From contig JAVYIG010000906.1 of assembly GCA_035222895.1 (NCBI GenBank), positions 77,001 through 141,000 on the forward strand: a stretch of DNA of 64,000 nucleotides. The letters are read 5' to 3'. The translations under genes were made by a program, and so were the position numbers. Shown in pieces: positions 21,807-33,956 of this stretch. Source of the DNA: Strongylocentrotus droebachiensis (lineage: Eukaryota > Echinodermata > Echinoidea > Camarodonta > Strongylocentrotidae). The notes beneath the pieces are model-generated. The model was not told where the DNA came from, ran no database searches, and saw only the letters and a list, made by a program, of their open reading frames with translations. Position 1 is the stretch's first letter. Every line of letters starts with the position of its first letter.

Positions 21807-24800
21807 CGCCCTTAACATGTCATGAAATGATCTCTTTTCATCTCTATATAGGAGTGTAGAACTCTGTCTATCCAAACAATGTAATCGCAGATCATTCCAT
21901 GAGATGTTAAGGGAGGGACAAATTGAAAGGGGGGACCCTTGCATTCTGAGTCGCCCAAATGGCAAGGGGGGACCCTTGCATTCTGGGTCGACCTTATTGT
22001 CATTAAATTATCTCTTTTCATCTCTATATAGGAGTGTAGATCTCTGTCTATCCAAACAATGTAATCGCAGACCATTCCATGAGATGTTAAGGGCGGGACA
22101 ATTTGCAAGCGGGGAGCCTTGCATTCTGAGTCGACCTTAACATGTCATGAAATGATCTCTTTTCATCTCTATATAGGAGTGTAGATCTCTGTCTATCCAA
22201 ACAATGTAATCGCAGATCATTCCAAGAGATGTTAAGGGCGGGACAATTTGCAAGGGGGGAGCCTTGCATTTCGAGTCGCCCAAATGGCAAGGGGGGACCC
22301 TTGCATTCTGGGTCATCCTTAACATGTCATGAAATAATCTTTTTTCATCTCTATATAGGCGTGTAGATCTCTGTCTATCCAAACAATGTAATCGCAGATC
22401 ATTCCATGAGATGTTAAGGGCGGGACAAATTGCAAGGAGGGAGCCTTGCATTCTGAGGCGCCCAAATGGCAAGTGGGGACCCTTGCATTCTGGGTCGCCC
22501 TTAACATGTCATGAAATGATCTCTTTTCCTCTCTATATAGGAGTGTAGATCTCTGTCTATCCAAACAATGTAATCGCATATAATTCCATGAGATGTTAAG
22601 GGTGGGACAAATTGCAAGGGAGGACCTTTGCATTTTGGGTCGACCTTAACATGTCATGAAATGATCTCTTTTCATCTCTATATAGGAGTGTAGATCTCTG
22701 TCTATCCAAACAATGTAATCGCAGATCGTTCCATGAGATGTTAAGGGCGGGACAATTTGCAAGGGGGAGCCTTGCATTCTGAGTCGCCAAACTGGCAAGG
22801 GGGGACCCTTGCATTCTGGGTCGCCCTTAACATGTCATAAAATGATCTCTTTTCATCTCTATATAGGCGTGTAGATCTCTGTCTATCCAAACAATGTAAT
22901 CGCAGATCATTCCATGAGATGTTAAGGGCGGGACAATTTGCAAGGGGGAGCCTTGCATTCTGAGTCGCCCAAATGGCAAGGGGGGACCCTTGCATTCTGG
23001 GTCGCCCTTAACATGTCATGAAATGATCTCTTTTCATCTCTATATAGGCGTGTAGATCTCTGTCTATCCAAACAATGTAATCGCAGATCATTCCATGAGA
23101 TGTTAAGGGCGGGACAATTTGCAAGGGGGGAGCCTTGCATTCTGAGTCGCCCAAATAGCAAGGGGGGACCCTTGCATTCTGGGTCGCCCTTAACATGTCA
23201 TGAAATGATCTCTTTTCATCTCTATATACGCGTGTCGATCTCTGTCTATCCAAACAATGTAATCGCAGATCATTCCATGAGATGTTAAGGGCGGGACAAT
23301 TTGCAAGGGGGAGCCTTGCATTCTGAGTCGCCAAAATGACAAGGGGGGACCCTTGCATTCTGGGTCGCCCTTAACATGTCATGAAATGATCTCTTTTCAT
23401 CTCTATATAGGCGTGTAGATCTCTGTCTATCCAAACAATGTAATCGCAGATCATTCCATGAGATGTTAAGGGCGGGACAATTTGCAAGGGGGGAGCCTTG
23501 CATTCTGAGTCGCCCAAATGGCAAGGGGGGCCCTTGCATTCTGGGTCGCCCTTAACATGTCACGAAATGATCTCTTTTCATCTCTATATAGGCGTGTAGA
23601 TCTCTGTCTATTCAAACAAAGTAATCGCAGATCATTCCATGAGATGTTAAGGGCGGGACAATTTGCAAGGGGGGAGCCTTGCATTCTGAGTCGCCCAAAT
23701 AGCAAGGGGGGCCCTTGCATTCTGGGTCGCCCTTAACATGTCACGAAATGATCTCTTTTCATCTCTATATAGGCGTGTAGATCTCTGTCTATCCAAACAA
23801 TGTAATCGCAGACCATTCCATGAGATGTTAAGGGCGGGACAAATTGCAAGGGGGGAGCCTTGCATTCTGAGTCGCCCAAATGGCAAGGGGGGACCCTTGC
23901 ATTCTGGGTCGCCCTTAACATGTCATAAAATGATCTCTTTTCATCTCTATATTGGCGTGTAGATCTCTGTCTATCCAAACAATGTAATCGCAGATCATTC
24001 CAAGAGATGTTAAGGGCGGGACAATTTGCAAGGGGGGAGCCTTGCATTTCGAGTCGCCCAAATGGCAAGGGGGGACCCTTGCATTCTGGGTCATCCTTAA
24101 CATGTCATGAAATGATCTCTTTTCCTCTCTATATAGGAGTGTAGATCTCTGTCTATCCAAACAATGTAATCGCATATAATTCCATGAGATGTTAAGGGCG
24201 GGACAAATTGCAAGGGAGGACCTTTGCATTTTGGGTCGACCTTAACATGTCATGAAATGATCTCTTTTCATCTCTATATAGGAGTGTAGATCTCTGTCTA
24301 TCCAAACAATGTAATCGCAGATCGTTCCATGAGATGTTAAGGGCGGGACAATTTGCAAGGGGGAGCCTTGCATTCTGAGTCGCCAAAATGGCAAGGGGGG
24401 ACCCTTGCATTCTGGGTCGCCCTTAACATGTCATAAAATGATCTCTTTTCATCTCTATATAGGCGTGTAGATCTCTGTCTATCCAAACAATGTAATCGCA
24501 GATCATTCCATGAGATGTTAAGGGCGGGACAATTTGCAAGGGGGAGCCTTGCATTCTGAGTCGCCCAAATGGCAAGGGGGGACCCTTGCATTCTGGGTCG
24601 CCCTTAACATGTCATGAAATGATCTCTTTTCATCTCTATATAGGCGTGTAGATCTCTGTCTATCCAAACAATGTAATCGCAGATCATTCCATGAGATGTT
24701 AAGGGCGGGACAATTTGCAAGGGGGGAGCCTTGCATTCTGAGTCGCCCAAATAGCAAGGGGGGACCCTTGCATTCTGGGTCGCCCTTAACATGTCATGAA

Positions 24801-25142
24801 ATGATCTCTTTTCATCTCTATATACGCGTGTCGATCTCTGTCTATCCAAACAATGTAATCGCAGATCATTCCATGAGATGTTAAGGGCGGGACAATTTGC
24901 AAGGGGGAGCCTTGCATTCTGAGTCGCCAAAATGACAAGGGGGGACCCTTGCATTCTGGGTCGCCCTTAACATGTCATGAAATGATCTCTTTTCATCTCT
25001 ATATAGGCGTGTAGATCTCTGTCTATCCAAACAATGTAATCGCAGATCATTCCATGAGATGTTAAAGGCGGGACAATTTGCAAGGGGGGAGCCTTGCATT
25101 CTGAGTCGCCCAAATGGCAAGGGGGGCCCTTGCATTCTGGGT
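21807..25142 (+). repeat. 3336-bp higher-order repeat, copy 1 (19 monomers)
   Basis: The first ten monomers (21807-23546, 1740 bp) are the 1921-bp unit with one 181-bp monomer missing. Nine more follow (23547-25142, 1596 bp). The added part starts with monomers carrying TCACGAAATG and ATTCAAACAAAG (23547), then a monomer with CAGACCATTCC (23728), a TATATTGG form with CCAAGAG (23910), and an a/b hybrid short monomer (24092, 145 bp). It then rejoins the second half of the 1921-bp unit. The unit looks like two 1921-type units fused by unequal exchange. Confidence 0.88.
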
Positions 25143-28100
25143 CGCCCTTAACATGTCATGAAATGATCTCTTTTCATCTCTATATAGGAGTGTAGAACTC
25201 TGTCTATCCAAACAATGTAATCGCAGATCATTCCATGAGATGTTAAGGGAGGGACAAATTGAAAGGGGGGACCCTTGCATTCTGAGTCGCCCAAATGGCA
25301 AGGGGGGACCCTTGCATTCTGGGTCGACCTTATTGTCATTAAATTATCTCTTTTCATCTCTATATAGGAGTGTAGATCTCTGTCTATCCAAACAATGTAA
25401 TCGCAGACCATTCCATGAGATGTTAAGGGCGGGACAATTTGCAAGCGGGGAGCCTTGCATTCTGAGTCGACCTTAACATGTCATGAAATGATCTCTTTTC
25501 ATCTCTATATAGGAGTGTAGATCTCTGTCTATCCAAACAATGTAATCGCAGATCATTCCAAGAGATGTTAAGGGCGGGACAATTTGCAAGGGGGGAGCCT
25601 TGCATTTCGAGTCGCCCAAATGGCAAGGGGGGACCCTTGCATTCTGGGTCATCCTTAACATGTCATGAAATAATCTTTTTTCATCTCTATATAGGCGTGT
25701 AGATCTCTGTCTATCCAAACAATGTAATCGCAGATCATTCCATGAGATGTTAAGGGCGGGACAAATTGCAAGGAGGGAGCCTTGCATTCTGAGGCGCCCA
25801 AATGGCAAGTGGGGACCCTTGCATTCTGGGTCGCCCTTAACATGTCATGAAATGATCTCTTTTCCTCTCTATATAGGAGTGTAGATCTCTGTCTATCCAA
25901 ACAATGTAATCGCATATAATTCCATGAGATGTTAAGGGCGGGACAAATTGCAAGGGAGGACCTTTGCATTTTGGGTCGACCTTAACATGTCATGAAATGA
26001 TCTCTTTTCATCTCTATATAGGAGTGTAGATCTCTGTCTATCCAAACAATGTAATCGCAGATCGTTCCATGAGATGTTAAGGGCGGGACAATTTGCAAGG
26101 GGGAGCCTTGCATTCTGAGTCGCCAAAATGGCAAGGGGGGACCCTTGCATTCTGGGTCGCCCTTAACATGTCATAAAATGATCTCTTTTCATCTCTATAT
26201 AGGCGTGTAGATCTCTGTCTATCCAAACAATGTAATCGCAGATCATTCCATGAGATGTTAAGGGCGGGACAATTTGCAAGGGGGAGCCTTGCATTCTGAG
26301 TCGCCCAAATGGCAAGGGGGACCCTTGCATTCTGGGTCGCCCTTAACATGTCATGAAATGATCTCTTTTCATCTCTATATAGGCGTGTAGATCTCTGTCT
26401 ATCCAAACAATGTAATCGCAGATCATTCCATGAGATGTTAAGGGCGGGACAATTTGCAAGGGGGGAGCCTTGCATTCTGAGTCGCCCAAATAGCAAGGGG
26501 GGACCCTTGCATTCTGGGTCGCCCTTAACATGTCATGAAATGATCTCTTTTCATCTCTATATACGCGTGTCGATCTCTGTCTATCCAAACAATGTAATCG
26601 CAGATCATTCCATGAGATGTTAAGGGCGGGACAATTTGCAAGGGGGAGCCTTGCATTCTGAGTCGCCAAAATGACAAGGGGGGACCCTTGCATTCTGGGT
26701 CGCCCTTAACATGTCATGAAATGATCTCTTTTCATCTCTATATAGGCGTGTAGATCTCTGTCTATCCAAACAATGTAATCGCAGATCATTCCATGAGATG
26801 TTAAGGGCGGGACAATTTGCAAGGGGGGAGCCTTGCATTCTGAGTCGCCCAAATGGCAAGGGGGGCCCTTGCATTCTGGGTCGCCCTTAACATGTCACGA
26901 AATGATCTCTTTTCATCTCTATATAGGCGTGTAGATCTCTGTCTATTCAAACAAAGTAATCGCAGATCATTCCATGAGATGTTAAGGGCGGGACAATTTG
27001 CAAGGGGGGAGCCTTGCATTCTGAGTCGCCCAAATGGCAAGGGGGGCCCTTGCATTCTGGGTCGCCCTTAACATGTCACGAAATGATCTCTTTTCATCTC
27101 TATATAGGCGTGTAGATCTCTGTCTATCCAAACAATGTAATCGCAGACCATTCCATGAGATGTTAAGGGCGGGACAAATTGCAAGGGGGGAGCCTTGCAT
27201 TCTGAGTCGCCCAAATGGCAAGGGGGGACCCTTGCATTCTGGGTCGCCCTTAACATGTCATAAAATGATCTCTTTTCATCTCTATATTGGCGTGTAGATC
27301 TCTGTCTATCCAAACAATGTAATCGCAGATCATTCCAAGAGATGTTAAGGGCGGGACAATTTGCAAGGGGGGAGCCTTGCATTTCGAGTCGCCCAAATGG
27401 CAAGGGGGGACCCTTGCATTCTGGGTCATCCTTAACATGTCATGAAATGATCTCTTTTCCTCTCTATATAGGAGTGTAGATCTCTGTCTATCCAAACAAT
27501 GTAATCGCATATAATTCCATGAGATGTTAAGGGCGGGACAAATTGCAAGGGAGGACCCTTGCATTTTGGGTCGACCTTAACATGTCATGAAATGATCTCT
27601 TTTCATCTCTATATAGGCGTGTAGATCTCTGTCTATCCAAACAATGTAATCGCAGATCGTTCCATGAGATGTTAAGGGCGGGACAATTTGCAAGGGGGAG
27701 CCTTGCATTCTGAGTCGCCAAAATGGCAAGGGGGGACCCTTGCATTCTGGGTCGCCCTTAACATGTCATAAAATGATCTCTTTTCATCTCTATATAGGCG
27801 TGTAGATCTCTGTCTATCCAAACAATGTAATCGCAGATCATTCCATGAGATGTTAAGGGCGGGACAATTTGCAAGGGGGAGCCATGCATTCTGAGTCGCC
27901 CAAATGGCAAGGGGGGACCCTTGCATTCTGGGTCGCCCTTAACATGTCATGAAATGATCTCTTTTCATCTCTATATAGGCGTGTAGATCTCTGTCTATCC
28001 AAACAATGTAATCGCAGATTATTCCATGAGATGTTAAGGGCGGGACAATTTGCAAGGGGGGAGCCTTGCATTCTGAGTCGCCCAAATAGCAAGGGGGGAC

Positions 28101-28225
28101 CGTTGCATTCTGGGTCGCCCTTAACATGTCATGAAATGATCTCTTTTCATCTCTATATACGCGTGTCGATCTCTGTCTATCCAAACAATGTAATCGCAGA
28201 TCATTCCATGAGATGTTAAGGGCGG
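25143..28225 (+). repeat. 3336-bp higher-order repeat, copy 2 (3' end replaced)
   Basis: The block follows copy 1 at an offset of 3336 bp. One G is missing in the monomer at 26158, making the offset 3335 downstream. All markers appear in order (26882, 27063, 27245, 27427, 27572). From about 28226 the sequence leaves the unit: a monomer starting at 28116 is cut short by an AATTGAAAGG segment joined to the end of the second linker repeat. Copies of this block also form the left part of the 9030-bp-offset duplication. Confidence 0.86.
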
Positions 28226-28587
28226 GACAAATTGAAAGGGGGGACCCTTGCATTCTGGGTCGCCCTTAACATGTCATGAAATGATCTCTTTTCATCTCTA
28301 TATAGGCGTGTAGATCTCTGTCTATCCAAACAATGTAATCGCAGATTATTCCATGAGATGTTAAGGGCGGGACAATTTGCAAGGGGGGAGCCTTGCATTC
28401 TGAGTCGCCCAAATAGCAAGGGGGGACCGTTGCATTCTGGGTCGCCCTTAACATGTCATGAAATGATCTCTTTTCATCTCTATATACGCGTGTCGATCTC
28501 TGTCTATCCAAACAATGTAATCGCAGATCATTCCATGAGATGTTAAGGGCGGGACAATTTGCAAGGGGGAGCCTTGCATTCTGAGTC
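27934..28587 (+). repeat. 327-bp tandem dimer duplication
   Basis: 27934-28260 and 28261-28587 are offset by 327 bp. Each begins with a 182-bp monomer carrying CAGATTATTCC and GGGACCGTTGC, followed by an MluI-type (TATATACGCG) monomer. In the first copy the second monomer is short (28116-28260, 145 bp). In the second it continues at full length, so they differ by one linker deletion. The pair is repeated at 36964-37617 by the 9030-bp duplication. Confidence 0.8.
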
Positions 28588-28804
28588 GCCAAAATGACAA
28601 GGGGGGACCCTTGCATTCTGGGTCGCCCTTAACATGTCATGAAATGATCTCTTTTCATCTCTATATACGCGTGTCGATCTCTGTCTATCCAAACAATGTA
28701 ATCGCAGATCATTCCATGAGATGTTAAGGGCGGAAAAATTTCCAAGGGGGAGCCTTGCATTCTGAGTCGCCCAAATAGCAAGGGGGGATCCTTGCATTCT
28801 GGGT

Positions 28805-29315
28805 CGCCCTTAACATGTCATGAAATGATCTCTTTTCATCTCTAAATAGGCGTGTAGATCTCTGTCTATCCAAACAATGTAATCGCAGATCATTCCATGA
28901 GATGTTAAGGGCGGGACAATTTGCAAGGGGGAGCCTTGCATTCTGGGTCGCCTTTAACATGTCATGAAATGATCTCTTTTCATCTCTATAGAGGCGTGTA
29001 GATCTCTGTCTATCTAAACAATGTAATCTCAGATCATTCCATGAGATGTTAAGGGCGGGACAATTTGTAAGGAGGGAGCCTTGCATTCTGAGTCGCCCAA
29101 ATGGCAAGGGGGGAGCCTTGCATTCTGGGTCGCCCTCATAAACATGTCATGAAATGATCCCTTTTCATCTCTATATAGGCGTGTAGATCTCTGTCTATCC
29201 AAACAATGTAATCGCAGATCATTCCATGAGATGTTAAGGGCGGGACAATTTGCAAGGGGGGAGAGTTGCATTTTGAGTCGCCCAAATGGCAAGGGGGGAC
29301 CCTTGCATTCTGGGT
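28805..29315 (+). repeat. A-type monomer patch 1 within region IV
   Basis: Three monomers have A-domain markers. One is 144 bp with AAATAGG (28805-28948). One starts CGCCTTTAAC and has TATAGAGG, CTATCTAAAC and TTTGTAAGGAGG (28949-29130). One is a 185-bp CCCTCATAAAC form (29131-29315). Flanking monomers are of region II/III types. It corresponds to patch 2 (30947-31639) with one 182-bp monomer deleted, the first and second monomers being fused across that deletion. Confidence 0.82.
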
Positions 29316-30946
29316 CGCCCTTAACATGTCATGAAATGATCTCTTTTCATCTCTATATAGGCGTGTAGATCTCTGTCTATCCAAACAATGTAATCGCAGA
29401 TCGTTCCATGAGATGTTAAGGGCGGGACAATTTGCAAGGGGGAGCCTTGCATTCTGAGTCGCCAAAATGGCAAGGGGGGACCCTTGCATTCTGGGTCGCC
29501 CTTAACATGTCATAAAATGATCTCTTTTCATCTCTATATAGGCGTGTAGATCTCTGTCTATCCAAACAATGTAATCGCAGATCATTCCATGAGATGTTAA
29601 AGGCGGGACAATTTGCAAGGGGGAGCCTTGCATTCTGAGTCGCCCAAATGGCAAGGGGGGACCCTTGCATTCTGGGTCGCCCTTAACATGTCATGAAATG
29701 ATCTCTTTTCATCTCTATATACGCGTGTCGATCTCTGTCTATCCAAACAATGTAATCGCAGATCATTCCATGAGATGTTAAGGGCGGGACAATTTGCAAG
29801 GGGGGAGCCTTGCATTCTGAGTCGCCCAAATAGCAAGGGGGGACCGTTGCATTCTGGGTCGCCCTTAACATGTCATGAAATGATCTCTTTTCATCTCTAT
29901 ATACGCGTGTCGATCTCTGTCTATCCAAACAATGTAATCGCAGATCATTCCATGAGATGTTAAGGGCGGGACAATTTGCAAGGGGGAGCCTTGCATTCTG
30001 AGTCGCCAAAATGACAAGGGGGGACCCTTGCATTCTGGGTCGCCCTTAACATGTCATGAAATGATCTCTTTTCATCTCTATATAGGCGTGTAGATCTCTG
30101 TCTATCCAAACAATGTAATCGCAGATCGTTCCATGAGATGTTAAGGGCGGGACAATTTGCAAGGGGGAGCCTTGCATTCTGAGTCGCCCAAATAGCAAGG
30201 GGGGATCCTTGCATTCTGGGTCGCCCTTAACATGTCATAAAATGATCTCTTTTCATCTCTATATAGGCGTGTAGATCTCTGTCTATCCAAACAATGCAAT
30301 CGCAGATCATTCCATGAGATGTTAAGGGCGGGACAATTTGCAAGGGGGAGCCTTGCATTCTGAGTCGCCTAAATGGCAAGGGGGGACCCTTGCATTCTGG
30401 GTCGCCCTTAACATGTCATGAAATGATCTCTTTTCATCTCTATATACGCGTGTCGATCTCTGTCTATCCAAACAATGTAATCGCAGATCATTCCATGAGA
30501 TGTTAAGGGCGGGACAATTTGCAAGGGGGGAGCCTTGCATTCTGAGTCGCCCAAATAGCAAGGGGGGACCGTTGCATTCTGGGTCGCCCTTAACATGTCA
30601 TGAAATGATCTCTTTTCATCTCTAAATAGGCGTGTAGATCTCTGTCTATCCAAACAATGTACTCGCAGATCATTCCATGAGATGTTAAGGGCGGGACAAT
30701 TTGCAAGGGGGAGCCTTGCATTCTGAGTCGCCAAAATGACAAGGGGGGACCCTTGCATTCTGGGTCGCCCTTAACATGTCATGAAATGATCTCTTTTCAT
30801 CTCTATATACGCGTGTCGATCTCTGTCTATCCAAACAATGTAATCGCAGATCATTCCATGAGATGTTAAGGGCGGAAAAATTTCCAAGGGGGAGCCTTGC
30901 ATTCTGAGTCGCCCAAATAGCAAGGGGGGATCCTTGCATTCTGGGT

Positions 30947-31639
30947 CGCCCTTAACATGTCATGAAATGATCTCTTTTCATCTCTAAATAGGCGTGTAGA
31001 TCTCTGTCTATCCAAACAATGTAATCGCAGATCATTCCATGAGATGTTAAGGGCGGGACAATTTGCAAGGGGGAGCCTTGCATTCTGGGTCGCCTTTAAC
31101 ATGTCATGAAATGATCTCTTTTCATCTCTATATAGGCGTGTAGATCTCTGTCTATCCAAACAATGTTATCGCAGATCATTCCATGAGATGTTAAGGGCGG
31201 GACAATTTGAAAGGGGGGAGCCTTGCATTCTGAGTCGCCCAAATGGCAAGGGTGGACCCTTGCATTCTGGGTCGCCCTTAACATCTCATGAAATGATCTC
31301 TTTTCATCTCTATAGAGGCGTGTAGATCTTTGTCTATCTAAACAATGTAATCTCAGATCATTCCATGAGATGTTAAGGGCGGGACAATTTGTAAGGAGGG
31401 AGCCTTGCATTCTGAGTCGCCCAAATGGCAAGGGGGGAGCCTTGCATTCTGGGTCGCCCTCATAAACATGTCATGAAATGATCCCTTTTCATCTCTATAT
31501 AGGCGTGTAGATCTCTGTCTATCCAAACAATGTAATCGCAGATCATTCCATGAGATGTTAAGGGCGGGACAATTTGCAAGGGGGGAGAGTTGCATTTTGA
31601 GTCGCCCAAATGGCAAGGGGGGACCCTTGCATTCTGGGT
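30947..31639 (+). repeat. A-type monomer patch 2 within region IV
   Basis: Four consecutive A-type monomers start at 30947 (144 bp), 31091 (TTATCGCAG, 182 bp), 31273 (ACATCTCATG left arm, TATAGAGG, 182 bp) and 31455 (CCCTCATAAAC form, 185 bp). The same subtype order occurs in the A domain, for example 9893-10450. The patch is absent from regions II, III and V. Transfer between distant parts of the array, by gene conversion or unequal exchange, is the simplest reading. Confidence 0.82.
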
Positions 31640-31820
31640 CGCCCTTAACATGTCATGAAATGATCTCTTTTCATCTCTATATAGGCGTTTCGATCTCTGT
31701 CTATCCAAACAATGTAATCGCAGATCATTCCATGAGATGTTAAGGGCGGGACAATTTGCAAGGGGGAGCCTTGCATTCTGATTCGCCAAAATGGCAAGGG
31801 GGGACCCTTGCATTCTGGGT

Positions 31821-33956
31821 CGCCCTTAACATGTCATGAAATGATCTCTATTCATCTCTATATAGGCGTTTAGATGTCTGTCTATCCAAACAATGTAATC
31901 GTATATCATTCAATGAGATGTTAAGGGCGGGACAATTTGCAAGGGGGAGCCTTGCATTCGGAGTCGCCCAAATGGCAAGGGGGGACCCTTGCATTCTGGG
32001 TCGCCCTTAACATGTCATAAAATGATCTCTTTTCATCTCTATATAGGCGTGTAGATCTCTGTCTATCCAAACAATGTAATCGCAGATCATTCCATGAGAT
32101 GTTAAGGGCGGGACAATTTGCAAGGGGGAGCCTTGCATTATGAGTCGCCAAAATGACAAGGGGGGACCCTTGCATTCTGGGTCGCCCTTAACATGTCATG
32201 AAATGATCTCTTTTCATCTCTATATAGGCGTGTAGATCTCTGTCTATCCAAACAATGTAATCGCAGATCATTCCATGAGATGTTAAGGGCGGGACAATTT
32301 GCAAGGGGGAGCGTTGCATTATGAGTCGCCAAAATGACAAGGGGGGACCCTTGCATTCTGGGTCGCCCTTAACATGTCATGAAATGATCTGTTTTCATCT
32401 CTATATAGGAGTGTAGATCTCTGTCTATTCAAACAAAGTAATCGCAGATCATTCCATGAGATGTTAAGGGCGGGACAATTTGCAAGGGGGAGCCTTGCAT
32501 TCTGAGTCGCCCAAATGGCAAGGGGGGCCCTTGCATTCTGGGTCGCCCTTAACATGTCATGAAATGATCTCTTTTCATCTCTATATAGGCGTGTAGATCT
32601 CTGTCTATCCAAACAATGTAATCGCAGATCATTCCATGAGATGTTAAGGGCGGGACAAATTGCAAGGAGGGAGCCTTGCATTCTGAGGCGCCCAAATGGC
32701 AAGTGGGGACCCTTGCATTCTGGGTCGCCCTTAACATGTCATGAAATGATCTCTTTTCCTCTCTATATAGGAGTGTAGATCTCTGTCTATCCAACCAATG
32801 TAATCGCATATAATTCCATGAGATGTTAAGGGCGGGACAAATTGCAAGGGAGGACCTTTGCATTTTGGGTCGACCTTAACATGTCATGAAATGATCTCTT
32901 TTCATCTCTATATAGGAGTGTAGATCTCTGTCTATCCAAACAATGTAATCGCAGATCGTTCCATGAGATGTTAAGGGCGGGACAATTTGCAAGGGGGAGC
33001 CTTGCATTCTGAGTCGCCAAAATGGCAAGGGGGGACCCTTGCATTCTGGGTCGCCCTTAACATGTCATAAAATGATCTCTTTTCATCTCTATATAGGCGT
33101 GTAGATCTCTGTCTATCCAAACAATGTAATCGCAGATCATTCCATGAGATGTTAAGGGCGGGACAATTTGCAAGGGGGAGCCTTGCATTCTGAGTCGCCC
33201 AAATGGCAAGGGGGACCCTTGCATTCTGGGTCGCCCTTAACATGTCATGAAATGATCTCTTTTCATCTCTATATAGGCGTGTAGATCTCTGTCTATCCAA
33301 ACAATGTAATCGCAGATCATTCCATGAGATGTTAAGGGCGGGACAATTTGCAAGGGGGGAGCCTTGCATTCTGAGTCGCCCAAATAGCAAGGGGGGACCC
33401 TTGCATTCTGGGTCGCCCTTAACATGTCATGAAATGATCTCTTTTCATCTCTATATACGCGTGTCGATCTCTGTCTATCCAAACAATGTAATCGCAGATC
33501 ATTCCATGAGATGTTAAGGGCGGGACAATTTGCAAGGGGGAGCCTTGCATTCTGAGTCGCCAAAATGACAAGGGGGGACCCTTGCATTCTGGGTCGCCCT
33601 TAACATGTCATGAAATGATCTCTTTTCATCTCTATATAGGCGTGTAGATCTCTGTCTATCCAAACAATGTAATCGCAGATCATTCCATGAGATGTTAAGG
33701 GCGGGACAATTTGCAAGGGGGGAGCCTTGCATTCTGAGTCGCCCAAATGGCAAGGGGGGCCCTTGCATTCTGGGTCGCCCTTAACATGTCACGAAATGAT
33801 CTCTTTTCATCTCTATATAGGCGTGTAGATCTCTGTCTATTCAAACAAAGTAATCGCAGATCATTCCATGAGATGTTAAGGGCGGGACAATTTGCAAGGG
33901 GGGAGCCTTGCATTCTGAGTCGCCCAAATGGCAAGGGGGGCCCTTGCATTCTGGGT
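31821..33956 (+). repeat. 2136-bp tandem duplication, copy 1
   Basis: The copy starts at a divergent monomer with CTCTATTCATC, GTTTAGATGTCTG and GTATATCATTCAATG, and ends before an identical divergent monomer at 33957. It contains TCATGAAATGATCTG (a TCTCT-to-TCTGT change), ATTATGAGTCGCC linkers and CCAACCAATG in a short b'-type monomer (32795). One substitution noticed against copy 2 is 31960 (G, against T at 34096). Confidence 0.88.

Larger units (their letters stand above)
25678..32850 (+). repeat. 7.2-kb block, copy 1 of the 9030-bp-offset duplication
   Basis: The block matches 34708-41880. Substitutions noticed include 25901 (A, against C), 26021 (G, against T), 28365 (G, against A) and 31960 (G, against T). 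The left boundary is set by differences at 25672 and 25677 and the right boundary by a substitution at 32857. Identity is estimated above 99.8%. It contains the second 3336-bp unit, the 327-bp dimer, and two patches of A-type monomers. Confidence 0.9.
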
